A DNA stretch of 64,000 bases from assembly GCF_004331155.1 (NCBI RefSeq), contig NZ_SJNZ01000002.1:62001-126000 (forward strand). Direction: 5' to 3'. Each line of letters opens with the position of its first letter. Positions within the stretch are counted from its first letter, which is position 1. Position numbers and translations under genes: made by a program. The notes below the pieces were generated by a model. That model had not been told where the DNA came from, searched no databases, and saw nothing but the letters and a program-made list of their open reading frames with translations. Shown piece after piece: positions 21,479 to 29,774 of this stretch. The stretch is from Acinetobacter terrestris (lineage in GTDB: Bacteria > Pseudomonadota > Gammaproteobacteria > Pseudomonadales > Moraxellaceae).

Positions 21479-22540
21479 ATGCATAATATTGGGAAAAGGG
21501 AATTTTTCGCTGCGCTGGGCATGGCTCTACTGCATTCTGTGTTCAGCCTTTTCGTTATTTTGTCCTCAATTTGGCTGTGTCTTGCCTTGTGGTTTCAGGA
21601 ACCTTTTGGCTGGCTCATCACTCGCCTACTTATTGGTATCTGGATTGTCTTTGCTTTAAGTATTCTCGGCATTTACATCACCCAACATTTCTTTAACCGT
21701 CACACCGATGTACTGATTTATATGCTGGGTTTTCTGCTCGGCTTATTTTGGTATTTTGGTCTGGAAGCCAGGCAAGATCGTGACTGGAATCCGGAAGTGG
21801 CTCAGGTGTTGTCTTATGAACAAGATGGCGACAAGATCACCTTACACAATGTGCGTAATTTTAACTGGCATGCAGACAGCCGTTATGATGAACGTTGGGA
21901 AACGCGTGACTTTGATCTAAACCAGATTACCGGTGTGAATATTATTACCTCCTACTGGATGGGACCACAGATCGCCCATACCTTGGTCAGCTTTGACTTT
22001 GCCAACAGCAAACCCCTGACCTTCTCGATTGAAATTCGCAAAGAAAAAAATGAAGAATTTTCAACTTATGGCGGTTTTTTTAGAAAATATGAACTCAGCC
22101 TGATTGCAGCAGATGAAAAGGATCTGATTTATACCCGCAGCAATGTTCGTGGTGAACATGTCTATTTTTTTCCGGTCAATATGTCGAAAACCGAAAGACG
22201 CGCTTTGTTTAAGGAATATCTGGGTAAAGCCAATGAATTCAGGCATCAGCCAAAATGGTATAACAGCCTCACCAGTAACTGCACCACGCTGGTGTTTGAT
22301 ATGGTGCAGGCGATATCTAAAAGACATTTACCCACCGATTACCGCCTGCTGGCTTCAGGGTATTTACCCAATTATCTGTATGACTTAAATGCCATTTCAC
22401 ACGATTTAACCATACAGCAGTGGTATGACGTTGCCTATATAAACCCGCGTGTCAGTAAATTAAACAATATCAGCAGTACACAATATTCAACCCTGATTCG
22501 CCAAGGCATACCTAAACCAATACTGCAAAAATCACCATAA
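21479..22540 (+). CDS. DUF4105 (Lnb N-terminal-like) membrane protein
   Basis: 353 residues. Three hydrophobic segments at about residues 12-38, 42-65 and 75-92 anchor the N-terminus. The rest is a soluble domain, probably periplasmic, with the DUF4105 hallmarks HTLVSFDF and SLTSNCTTLVFDMV; the Cys and His look like a Cys-His hydrolase pair. Related domains occur at the N-terminus of bifidobacterial lacto-N-biosidase-type proteins and in many proteobacterial membrane proteins of unknown role. It may be expressed from the folA transcript. Confidence 0.8.
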   Translation: MHNIGKREFFAALGMALLHSVFSLFVILSSIWLCLALWFQEPFGWLITRLLIGIWIVFALSILGIYITQHFFNRHTDVLIYMLGFLLGLFWYFGLEARQDRDWNPEVAQVLSYEQDGDKITLHNVRNFNWHADSRYDERWETRDFDLNQITGVNIITSYWMGPQIAHTLVSFDFANSKPLTFSIEIRKEKNEEFSTYGGFFRKYELSLIAADEKDLIYTRSNVRGEHVYFFPVNMSKTERRALFKEYLGKANEFRHQPKWYNSLTSNCTTLVFDMVQAISKRHLPTDYRLLASGYLPNYLYDLNAISHDLTIQQWYDVAYINPRVSKLNNISSTQYSTLIRQGIPKPILQKSP

Positions 22541-22642
22541 TTTAAAGTTTAAAAATATATAAGACATAGATTTAACGCTAGTGAATTGACTATTTTTTTG
22601 TTTATATAGAACATAAGTTAAATCAAGAACGAGAATTCCAAT

Positions 22643-23104
22643 ATGTTAAAAAAATTATTTGCTGTTGGCATGATTGGTGCGGCTATTACTTTTAGCGGTT
22701 GTGAAACCACACCGAGCACATCTGCCACGATGGAAACTGCAAATTTAGTTCAGTTGCAAAACCGCACCTGGATTGCAACACAGATTGGCAATACTGAAAT
22801 AAAAACTGCCCCAACTGCGCATAATATTCCAAGCTTACAGTTTGATGCTGCAACCAAACGCGTCAGTGGTGCCGATGGCTGTAACCGTATTATGGGTAGC
22901 TATGAAGCTGGTCGAGATACTTTGGTTCTTAGCCAAATGGCAGGCACCAAGATGGCTTGTCTAGATGGCAATAATGTATCGCAACAATTTAATGAAGCAC
23001 TGACCAAAGTGGCAAACTATCAAGTCTTTGGTAAAACACTCAAGCTGCTTGATCGTCATGGCAACCTTCTGATCCAATTCAGCAGTCCGGTTCAACCCCG
23101 TTAA
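22643..23104 (+). CDS. META-domain (HslJ-like) lipoprotein
   Basis: 153 residues. The lipoprotein signal ends at TFSGC (Cys20). The mature part is a META domain: LQNRTWIATQIGN opens it, PSLQFDAATKRVSGADGCNRIMGSY is the signature with Gly-Cys-Asn, and a C-terminal LLDRHGNLLIQF closes it. E. coli HslJ has this domain and is tied to heat and novobiocin tolerance; the biochemical role is unknown. It is likely in the inner leaflet of the outer membrane. Start ATG 22643. Confidence 0.85.
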   Translation: MLKKLFAVGMIGAAITFSGCETTPSTSATMETANLVQLQNRTWIATQIGNTEIKTAPTAHNIPSLQFDAATKRVSGADGCNRIMGSYEAGRDTLVLSQMAGTKMACLDGNNVSQQFNEALTKVANYQVFGKTLKLLDRHGNLLIQFSSPVQPR

Positions 23105-23223
23105 AGCGTGCAGATAAACACCTGAAATCTCAGGCTTCTGTATTTAAAATGCATAAATAAATACATTGTAACTTCATAAAAAGCCCATATATTAAAAACA
23201 ATAGATAAATACAGGATAAAACC

Positions 23224-23748
23224 ATGCAACAGGCATTATTTGGTGGTGGATGTTTTTGGTGTGTTGAAGCCATATTTTTACAGCTGAAAGGCGTAGAACA
23301 AGTGGTCAGTGGTTATGCCGGCGGTCACACTGACAATCCAAGTTATGACGATATTTGTCGTGGTGACACCAACCATGCAGAAGTCATTTTGATTGATTAT
23401 GATGAAACACAAATTAGCTTTACCCAGCTTTTGGATGTGTTTTTTACCACCCATGATCCAACCACATTAAACCGTCAAGGCAATGATGTAGGCACTCAAT
23501 ATCGTTCTGTGATTTATTATTTTAATGATCAGCAGCAACAACAGGCAGAGCAAGCCATTGAGCATTTGAAGTCAGAAGGCCTGAATATTGTGACTGAGCT
23601 CAGCCCTGCACCCAAGTTCTACCCGGCTGAAGAATATCATCAAAATTTCTTTGCCCGAAATCCATCTCAAGGCTACTGCAATTTTTCTATTCCACCGAAA
23701 CTGATGAAATTACGCAGCAAGTTTCAGGATTTGCTTAAAGCTGAATAA
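23224..23748 (+). CDS. msrA: Peptide methionine-S-sulfoxide reductase A
   Basis: 174 residues. It repairs oxidised methionine (S epimer). The catalytic motif GCFWC places Cys10 and Cys13, followed by [20 protein letters not shown] and the [22 protein letters not shown] segment; [15 protein letters not shown] carries further family residues and a possible resolving Cys. The protein starts almost at the motif, with no signal peptide, so it is cytoplasmic. A terminator follows. Confidence 0.96.
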   Translation: MQQALFGGGCFWCVEAIFLQLKGVEQVVSGYAGGHTDNPSYDDICRGDTNHAEVILIDYDETQISFTQLLDVFFTTHDPTTLNRQGNDVGTQYRSVIYYFNDQQQQQAEQAIEHLKSEGLNIVTELSPAPKFYPAEEYHQNFFARNPSQGYCNFSIPPKLMKLRSKFQDLLKAE

Positions 23749-23775
23749 GAGCACTTTTCAGCGAATTTCAGACAT

Positions 23776-23805
23776 AAAAAAGCGACCGTAATGGCCGCTT
23801 TTTTT
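23776..23805. terminator. Bidirectional terminator between msrA and exbD
   Basis: Stem AGCG-A-CC / GG-C-CGCT with one mismatch and loop GTAAT, flanked by A6 and T7 runs; it serves both convergent transcripts. Confidence 0.8.
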
Positions 23806-23815
23806 ATATTTTTGA

Positions 23816-24220
23816 TTAGTTATCACTGGCAAAAGCAATATCGCTGAGCCCGGCTTCGCTCGCACGAGACATCACTTGTGCCACAGTGTCATAACGTGAT
23901 TCTTTATCGGCTTTCAGAACAATGGTCGGCTGACGCTGTTCCTGACCCGCTTGTTTGAATTTTGTCTGTAGCTCATCAAGCGTGAGCACATCGCCATTCC
24001 ACGCCACATCTCCACCCGCATTAATACTGATGGTGACACTTTCAGGCGGCAAATCAATAATATCTGCCGTGGTTTTTGGTAAGGTTAATGGAATTGATGG
24101 GTTAGCAACGGTTGCTGTCACCAAAAAGATGATCATCAATACCAACATAATGTCGATGAGTGGAATGAGATTCATCTCATTCATGCCTACATCGTTGTCT
24201 TCGCCCAATTGAAAGCCCAT
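23816..24220 (-). CDS. exbD: TonB-system proton channel subunit ExbD
   Basis: 134 residues with one membrane helix (about residues 18-40, LIPLIDIMLVLMIIFLVTA) that contains the conserved Asp of the proton path, and a periplasmic ExbD/TolR domain. With ExbB it uses the proton motive force to energise TonB. The start ATG 24220 overlaps the exbB stop as TAATG. It is the last gene of tonB-exbB-exbD on the minus strand. Confidence 0.94.
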   Translation of the reverse strand: MGFQLGEDNDVGMNEMNLIPLIDIMLVLMIIFLVTATVANPSIPLTLPKTTADIIDLPPESVTISINAGGDVAWNGDVLTLDELQTKFKQAGQEQRQPTIVLKADKESRYDTVAQVMSRASEAGLSDIAFASDN

Positions 24221-24843
24221 TAAGCTTGACCTCCAACCAAATTATTCGCTGTTGCTTTAGCTTCAGCAGCTTGAGCCGAGCTATCTTGCTGCAACATGGT
24301 ATCAATTAGCAAACTGTGCGCCTGATCTTGTAGCTCATGCGCCAAACCACGATTGACACGGGTACAAATGTTATAAGCCAGTACTGCAGGAATAGCCACC
24401 GCCAAACCTAAACCGGTCATAATCAAAGCTTCACCCACCGGTGTTGCTACTTGTGCCAAACCTGCCTGACCGCTCTTACCTACCGCAACCAAGGCATGGA
24501 AAATACCCCAAACCGTACCGAACAAACCCACAAACGGTGCAAGTGAAGCAATGGTACCTAAAACTGCAACACCTTTTTCAGCATTGGCTTTTTCAGCAGA
24601 AATTTGACGCAATAAAGCTTGTTCTGCCACTGCTTTACGTTGTTCAAAATTTAAAGGTGAAAATTTTGCCTTTAACTTGCTTAACGCTTGAGAAAGTTGA
24701 GCATAAGCTTGTTGCTTCAGTTGGCGAGTCCCCATTAAACGTAAAACGAAGATGGTCCATGTCGTAATCGACATTGCCAATAACACGAAATACAGTGTTT
24801 TACTCACTGCATCGGCGTGTTGCCAATAAACTGAAAAGTTCAT
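24220..24843 (-). CDS. exbB: TonB-system proton channel subunit ExbB
   Basis: 207 residues with three membrane helices (about 15-35, 105-130 and 145-170) and the MotA/TolQ/ExbB signature LGTIASLAPFVGLFGTVWGI followed by GEALIMTGLGLAVAIPAVLAYN. It forms the pentameric pore around ExbD in the inner membrane. It lies 20 bases after tonB and overlaps exbD by one base. Confidence 0.94.
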   Translation of the reverse strand: MNFSVYWQHADAVSKTLYFVLLAMSITTWTIFVLRLMGTRQLKQQAYAQLSQALSKLKAKFSPLNFEQRKAVAEQALLRQISAEKANAEKGVAVLGTIASLAPFVGLFGTVWGIFHALVAVGKSGQAGLAQVATPVGEALIMTGLGLAVAIPAVLAYNICTRVNRGLAHELQDQAHSLLIDTMLQQDSSAQAAEAKATANNLVGGQA

Positions 24844-24863
24844 ACTCGAACTCCTAAAAAATG

Positions 24864-25646
24864 TTAGCCGTGTGGATTCAATGTCAATTCAAATGGTTGG
24901 TCAGCACTAATTGGATAAGCCACGCCATTTTCTTTGTACGGTTTGAATTTGGAACTACGCACTGAGCGTAAAATCTTGTCATCTAAAGCAGGCACACCAC
25001 TCGAACGCGAAATACGCGCTGAGGTAATTACCCCTTTTTCATTCGCTTCAATATGTACCACCACAGTACGCGTTTGGCCTTCTAAATCGCTATTGTTATA
25101 AGAAGGTTTGGGCGAACGGCTCCATTGCACGCCCGAGCCACCAATCGATACACTTTTTGGAGATGGCGGAGCAGCGGGTGCCGGTGGAGTAACAGGTGCG
25201 GGTGGCGCAACCGGCGCAGGTACAGGTTTAACCACTTTAGTTTCAGAAATCGTTGTCGTGACAGCTGGTTTCGGTGGCGCTTCAACCGGCTTCACCACGG
25301 GTTTGGGTGCTTCTGCTTTTTTAACTTGTTGAACCTTCTCTACCTTTTTTGGAGGGGGGGGAAGTTGTTTTTCTACAATTTTAACTTCTTTCACTTCCTT
25401 AGGCTTGGGCTTTTCTTTTTTCGGTTCAGCTTTCGGCTTCGGCGGTAAAGGTTTTGGTGGTTCTTGAATTTTAACAAAACGAACTTTTAAAGGTTCTTTT
25501 TCAACGGGTTTGAGTTCAGGGGTCTTCATTTGCCCCACCGCCCACAATACGCCCATGTGACCGACCACAACGGCGATCAGCGCTGTGATAATTTTCTTTT
25601 TCATCGGGTTGGGAGTTTGCATATTTAGAGCGGGAGATTGACTCAT
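24864..25646 (-). CDS. tonB: Energy transducer TonB
   Basis: 260 residues. A cytoplasmic start is followed by one membrane helix (about residues 17-37), a very long Pro/Lys then Pro/Val/Ala-rich spacer (about 50-165, with EPLKVRFVKIQEPPKPLPPK at its head), and a C-terminal TonB domain (about 170-258: RTVVVHIEANEKGVITSARI, SGVPALDDKILRSVRSSKF). It spans the periplasm and energises outer-membrane iron-siderophore receptors. A Fur-box-like sequence lies about 95 bases upstream, suggesting iron repression. Confidence 0.93.
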   Translation of the reverse strand: MSQSPALNMQTPNPMKKKIITALIAVVVGHMGVLWAVGQMKTPELKPVEKEPLKVRFVKIQEPPKPLPPKPKAEPKKEKPKPKEVKEVKIVEKQLPPPPKKVEKVQQVKKAEAPKPVVKPVEAPPKPAVTTTISETKVVKPVPAPVAPPAPVTPPAPAAPPSPKSVSIGGSGVQWSRSPKPSYNNSDLEGQTRTVVVHIEANEKGVITSARISRSSGVPALDDKILRSVRSSKFKPYKENGVAYPISADQPFELTLNPHG

Positions 25647-25739
25647 TAAAATCGGTTACCTAATTAAAGCGATTGTAGATCAATACAGATTTAAGCAATC
25701 AAGCTCATCGGTTAGTACATTTAAAGCACCGTAATAATA

Positions 25740-25758
25740 AATGAGAAGTGTTTTCATT
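25740..25758. promoter_or_regulatory. Putative Fur box upstream of tonB
   Basis: AATGAGAAGTGTTTTCATT is a near-palindrome resembling the 19-bp Fur consensus (GATAATGATAATCATTATC-type, AATGAGAAT-like half). It lies about 95 bases before the tonB start, within the region where the promoter should be. The assignment rests on the match alone. Confidence 0.55.
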
Positions 25759-25806
25759 TGCAACTATTAATTCAGGAGTTTTGATGAGTTTTTTGAATCA
25801 AAAACG

Positions 25807-25834
25807 AAAAAGGCATGCCTAAAGCACGCCTTTT
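25807..25834 (-). terminator. Terminator after purU
   Basis: Stem AAAAGGC-A-TGC / GCA-C-GCCTTTT, one mismatch, ending in a T tract on the minus strand, 23 bases after the purU stop. Confidence 0.7.
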
Positions 25835-25856
25835 GAATGAATCATTCTAACAATTA

Positions 25857-26717
25857 TTATTGAAAAACAACGGTCTTGTTGCCATCCACAATAATACGGT
25901 CTTCAAGATGCCATTTCACTGCACGCGCCAGCACATTTCGTTCGACGTCTTGTCCAAGTTCACGCAGTTGGTCAACCGTAAAGTCGTGATTTACCCGTTC
26001 TACATCTTGCTCAATGATCGGTCCCTGATCCAGATCAGCAGTCACATAATGCGCGGTTGCACCAATCAGCTTCACCCCTTTTTCATATGCTTGCTTATAA
26101 GGGTTTGCACCGACAAAGGCAGGCAAGAATGAATGGTGAATATTAATCACTTTCATGGTCCATTTAGACACAAATTCTTCGCTTAAAATTTGCATATAAC
26201 GTGCAAGAATCAGTAAATCATTTCCTTGCATGATTTCATCAATTTTTGCGTAGGCTTCTGCTTTGTTGTCTTTATTGACCGGAACCACAACAAAAGGAAT
26301 ACCGAAGTTTTCAACTGATTCGCGTAAATCTTCATGGTTAGAAACCACGGTGGTGATTTCGCAAGGCAAACCACCACGTGCATGACGCCACAACAATTCA
26401 AGCAAGGCATGATCGACTTTAGAGACCAAAATGCCGACTTTTTTGACATCGCTAACCAGAGCCAAACGCCAATGCATGTTATAGCGCTCTGCCACATTGC
26501 TCGCAAAAGTTTGGGTCAAACTTTCTTTACGGCTTTGCAAGTTATCCAGTTCAAACTCAACACGCATGAAATAACGCCCGCCCTGAGCTTCAGTCGCGTA
26601 TTGATCAAGTGCGGTAATATTTGCTCCCTGATGATACAAAAAGCTCGATACAGCTTGCACGATTCCTGGTTTATCCTCGCAAGTAATCAGTAAACGTGCT
26701 GTGTTAGCAGTGGTCAT
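25857..26717 (-). CDS. purU: Formyltetrahydrofolate deformylase
   Basis: 286 residues from ATG 26717 (MTTANTARLL; an ATG two codons upstream at 26723 is possible). It hydrolyses 10-formyl-THF to THF and formate, balancing one-carbon pools and feeding PurT. An N-terminal ACT domain (LLITCEDKPGIVQAVSSFLY) is followed by a formyltransferase-fold domain with the catalytic cluster: Asn-His in INIHHSFLPAFVGANPY and Asp in DLDQGPIIEQD. It is monocistronic by context. Confidence 0.95.
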   Translation of the reverse strand: MTTANTARLLITCEDKPGIVQAVSSFLYHQGANITALDQYATEAQGGRYFMRVEFELDNLQSRKESLTQTFASNVAERYNMHWRLALVSDVKKVGILVSKVDHALLELLWRHARGGLPCEITTVVSNHEDLRESVENFGIPFVVVPVNKDNKAEAYAKIDEIMQGNDLLILARYMQILSEEFVSKWTMKVINIHHSFLPAFVGANPYKQAYEKGVKLIGATAHYVTADLDQGPIIEQDVERVNHDFTVDQLRELGQDVERNVLARAVKWHLEDRIIVDGNKTVVFQ

Positions 26718-26801
26718 ATTCATGTTGGTTTATATCACTAATCAGTTAAATTGAAAAACAAGCCGAGCATTCTAACGCTTTTTTAAGGCTTTCTAAATAG
26801 G

Positions 26802-27503
26802 CTATGTCGCATCGTGATTTTTACTTGAAGATAGACTCTCAAATAGTTCTGAAGGCCCCAAAGTGTCAAGCAGATGTTCATAAGTTTGACGGCTTTCACC
26901 ACGCAAATATGCTCCTTCCAGAAACACCATTTGACGCAATGCCTGCCAGACCCACTTCTCTTCTAAAGTATTTGAGTCGGTAATATGACCCGACATATAT
27001 AAGAAGTTGGTCCAGTTGGTCAAAACAATCCACAAGTTAATAATCAGGGCCTCAATTTCCGAGTCCGTCATTTGCATCAACCCGGCATTCACAAAGGCTT
27101 TATAAATTTTCTGCCCCTGCTGCATCACCTGACCGGCAAAACGTGGGTACATTTTGCGAAAATCATCATTATTTTCAACCAAATGATAAACATCACGATG
27201 CAAAAAGCGATAAGCCCAAAGCTGACTGCTCAGTACTTGGAAATAACGAATCTTATCATTGGCATCGAGCAGGCGATCGTCTGGCAATGCAAGCATTTCC
27301 AAAGTTTCTTTTTGATATTGCTCCATCAATTCCTTGATAATTTCGTTTTTATTACGAAAGTGGTAATACAAATTACCCGGGCTCATACTCAGTTCAGCTG
27401 CAATATGATTCGTTGTAACTGAACGCTCACCGCGCTCATTAAATAACTGTAAGCTGAGCTGTAAAATACGTTCTTTGGTTTTCACCGTTTTGGAGTGAGA
27501 CAT
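26802..27503 (-). CDS. TetR-family transcriptional regulator
   Basis: 233 residues from ATG 27503 (MSHSKTVKTKERIL), preferred to an upstream start at 27521 because the TetR N-terminus begins here. The DNA-binding domain is clear: RILQLSLQLFNERGERSVTTNHIAAELSMSPGNLYYHFRNK, residues about 12-55. The rest is a helical ligand-binding domain. It is divergent from an aldehyde dehydrogenase gene with a perfect palindrome between them, so it most likely represses that gene and itself; the ligand may be an aldehyde or acyl compound (inference). Confidence 0.88.
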   Translation of the reverse strand: MSHSKTVKTKERILQLSLQLFNERGERSVTTNHIAAELSMSPGNLYYHFRNKNEIIKELMEQYQKETLEMLALPDDRLLDANDKIRYFQVLSSQLWAYRFLHRDVYHLVENNDDFRKMYPRFAGQVMQQGQKIYKAFVNAGLMQMTDSEIEALIINLWIVLTNWTNFLYMSGHITDSNTLEEKWVWQALRQMVFLEGAYLRGESRQTYEHLLDTLGPSELFESLSSSKNHDAT

Positions 27504-27528
27504 CCTAAAGTAACCATTCATTCAATAG

Positions 27529-27542
27529 GTTAGCTAGCTAAC
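27529..27542. promoter_or_regulatory. Candidate TetR operator (perfect palindrome)
   Basis: GTTAGCTAGCTAAC is a perfect 14-bp palindrome in the gap between the divergent TetR and aldehyde dehydrogenase genes. It is flanked on both sides by the direct repeat AAAGTAAC (27507-27514 and 27547-27554). Position and symmetry fit a regulator-binding site. Confidence 0.6.
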
Positions 27543-27618
27543 ACATAAAGTAACTTGACTATTTAGAGCTTTTACTCTAAAAATTAAATTAATCGCTTTT
27601 ATTTAAGGGTAGCAGGTC

Positions 27619-29067
27619 ATGAATAGTCCTATAAAAACAACTTCAATGACACCACATTCTTTCGATATTCCGCACTTACATACTGTGCTGGAACAGCAAA
27701 AACATGCCTATCAACGCCACCCTTTACCAAGTGCAAAGGAACGTATTGATCGTTTAGCACGTTTAAAGCGTATCTTAGTTAAATATCAAGATCAATTTGC
27801 CGAAGCAATTAATCAAGACTATGGTAACCGTTCTATTGGCGAAACCAAAATTGGTGAACTGCTCACCTGTCTTGAACAGATTAAATATTATAGCAAGCAT
27901 TTGACCCAGTGGATGAAACCTTCGAAACGCCATGTCGGAATTATTCATCAACCGGCAAAAGCTTGGGTTCAATACCAGCCGTTAGGTGTGGTCGGAATTA
28001 TTGCTCCTTGGAACTATCCTTTATTATTGTCGGTAGGTCCACTGATTTGTGCAATTGCTGCCGGCAACAATGCCATGATCAAAATTTCCAGTGCGTCGAG
28101 CAATTTTGGTCGTGCGCTTGAAAAAGCCTTAGGTGAAGCCTTTTCGACCGAACTGGTTGCGGTTATTAATGGCGGCGGTCCTGTCTCTGATGCGTTTAGC
28201 CATTTAGCTTTTGATAAAATTATTTTCACCGGTTCTACCGAAATTGGTAAAACTGTGATGGCAGCGGCCTCAGAAAACCTGGTGCCGGTGATTTTAGAAT
28301 TGGGCGGAAAATCCCCTGTTCTGGTGCATCCATCCATTGACCTAAAAGATGTCGCGCAGCGACTTGCTGCAGGTAAGCTATGGAATGCAGGTCAGACCTG
28401 TGTGGCACCCGACTATATGTTCCTGCCTAAAGGAAAAACGGCTGAATTCATCGAGCACTTTAGGGCGTGTGTGGAAAATATGTATGCAGATATTGCATAC
28501 AACCAGGATTACACCTCGATTATTAATGACAAACAGTACAATCGCCTGCAAGGTTATCTGGAAGATGCCTGTAATCAGGGTGCCAAAATGATCGAAATCA
28601 ATCCTAAACATGAAGATTTAACTGCAGTTCGAAAAATTGCGCCAACTTTATTAACCGGCGTAACCACTGAAATGCGGATTATGAAAGAAGAAATCTTTGG
28701 CCCGATCCTGCCAATCATGGAATATGATCAAATTGACGATGTTATTGACTTTATTAATAGCCGTCCGCGTCCACTTGCTTTATACTATTTCGACTTTGAT
28801 CAGGCGCGTGCTGACTATGTCGCACAGCATACGCATTCAGGGCATTTCGGGCAAAACACGGTATTGACCCATGTTGCACAAGACGATTTACCATTTGGTG
28901 GCGTAGGTGCTTCAGGCATGGGCAAGTATCATGGTCCAGAAGGTTTCTTCAGTTTGTCTCATGAACGGTCGGTGATGTCGAATCCTAAGCTGTATAGCTT
29001 AAAATTCATTCTCCCACCATTTAACAAACCGATTCATAAATTGATTTCGAAGACCCTTCTTCGCTAA
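27619..29067 (+). CDS. Aldehyde dehydrogenase (coniferyl-aldehyde dehydrogenase-like)
   Basis: 482 residues. It oxidises aldehydes to acids with NAD(P)+. The catalytic base is Glu227 in LELGGKSPVLV and the nucleophile Cys261 in NAGQTCVAPDY; GIIAPWNYPLLL and FTGSTEIGKTVM are cofactor motifs. The C-terminus has PFGGVGASGMGKYHGPEGF and a hydrophobic/basic tail (LKFILPPFNKPIHKLISK), as in membrane-associated long-chain or coniferyl aldehyde dehydrogenases. The divergent TetR gene likely controls it. The true substrate is not known from sequence. Confidence 0.9.
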   Translation: MNSPIKTTSMTPHSFDIPHLHTVLEQQKHAYQRHPLPSAKERIDRLARLKRILVKYQDQFAEAINQDYGNRSIGETKIGELLTCLEQIKYYSKHLTQWMKPSKRHVGIIHQPAKAWVQYQPLGVVGIIAPWNYPLLLSVGPLICAIAAGNNAMIKISSASSNFGRALEKALGEAFSTELVAVINGGGPVSDAFSHLAFDKIIFTGSTEIGKTVMAAASENLVPVILELGGKSPVLVHPSIDLKDVAQRLAAGKLWNAGQTCVAPDYMFLPKGKTAEFIEHFRACVENMYADIAYNQDYTSIINDKQYNRLQGYLEDACNQGAKMIEINPKHEDLTAVRKIAPTLLTGVTTEMRIMKEEIFGPILPIMEYDQIDDVIDFINSRPRPLALYYFDFDQARADYVAQHTHSGHFGQNTVLTHVAQDDLPFGGVGASGMGKYHGPEGFFSLSHERSVMSNPKLYSLKFILPPFNKPIHKLISKTLLR

Positions 29068-29122
29068 CTGATCAAGGCATGAGCTATTGCACGTGTTCAT
29101 GCCGGGTTTTTATTAAATTCGC

Positions 29123-29151
29123 TTGTCTTTTAAGCGTATTTTTGATATAAA
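29123..29151 (+). promoter_or_regulatory. Sigma70-type promoter of rpmB-rpmG
   Basis: TTGTCT (29123-29128), 17-base spacer, TATAAA (29146-29151), about 80 bases before rpmB. Confidence 0.65.
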
Positions 29152-29229
29152 ACGCCCCTTGAATGATTTCATCCGTTTACTTTTAATGACTAGCCGCACA
29201 ATTAGTGCTGTCTAGCAATGGAGTTCACC

Positions 29230-29466
29230 ATGTCTAAGGTTTGCCAAGTTACCGGCAAGCGTCCAGTCGTTGGCAACAACGTCTCGCACGCCAATAACAA
29301 AACCAAACGCCGGTTCGAGCCGAACCTGCATCACCACCGTTTCTGGTTAGAAAGCGAAAAACGTTTTGTACGTCTTCGTTTAACCACTAAAGGTATGCGT
29401 ATTATCGACAAATTGGGTATCGAAAAGGTTGTTACTGACCTACGTGCTCAAGGTCAAAAGATCTAA
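29230..29466 (+). CDS. rpmB: Ribosomal protein bL28
   Basis: 78 residues, standard length. It starts [20 protein letters not shown] at ATG 29230, followed by the basic [16 protein letters not shown] segment. The in-frame upstream start at 29218 is rejected because the family begins at MSKVC. It is a large-subunit ribosomal protein, co-transcribed with rpmG 12 bases downstream. Confidence 0.97.
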   Translation: MSKVCQVTGKRPVVGNNVSHANNKTKRRFEPNLHHHRFWLESEKRFVRLRLTTKGMRIIDKLGIEKVVTDLRAQGQKI

Positions 29467-29478
29467 GGAGTTCGAACC

Positions 29479-29634
29479 ATGCGTGATAAAATTCGTCTAG
29501 TTTCTTCAGCTGGTACTGGTTATTTCTATACCACCACTAAGAACAAACGTACTATGCCGGAAAAAATGGAAATCAAAAAATTTGATCCAAAAATCCGTCA
29601 ACACGTGATTTTCAAAGAAGCTAAAATTAAATAA
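29479..29634 (+). CDS. rpmG: Ribosomal protein bL33
   Basis: 51 residues, starting [20 protein letters not shown] at ATG 29479 after an AAGGAG site and ending KEAKIK. It lacks the Cys pairs of zinc-binding L33 paralogues, so it is the zinc-independent type. rpmB-rpmG is a conserved pair. Confidence 0.97.
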
Positions 29635-29645
29635 TTTTGCCTTCT

Positions 29646-29678
29646 TAAAAAAGCGACCTTCTGGGTCGTTTTTTTTTG
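29646..29678 (+). terminator. Terminator after rpmG
   Basis: Stem CGACC / GGGTCG with A6 before and T9 after, 12 bases past the rpmG stop. Confidence 0.85.
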
Positions 29679-29774
29679 CATTTTTTTTATCCGGCTTGAT
29701 ACACTTTAGCTACTTTTTTGGCACCCTTTGTGCTTTTGTATTTTTACCCTTAACTTAGGCTTAAGGAGTTTTTA

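Noticed and set aside
25108-25448. Gly/Thr-rich and Arg/Trp/Phe-rich open frames opposite tonB
   Set aside because: These are the mirror of the Pro/Lys/Ala-rich TonB spacer and have no independent support.
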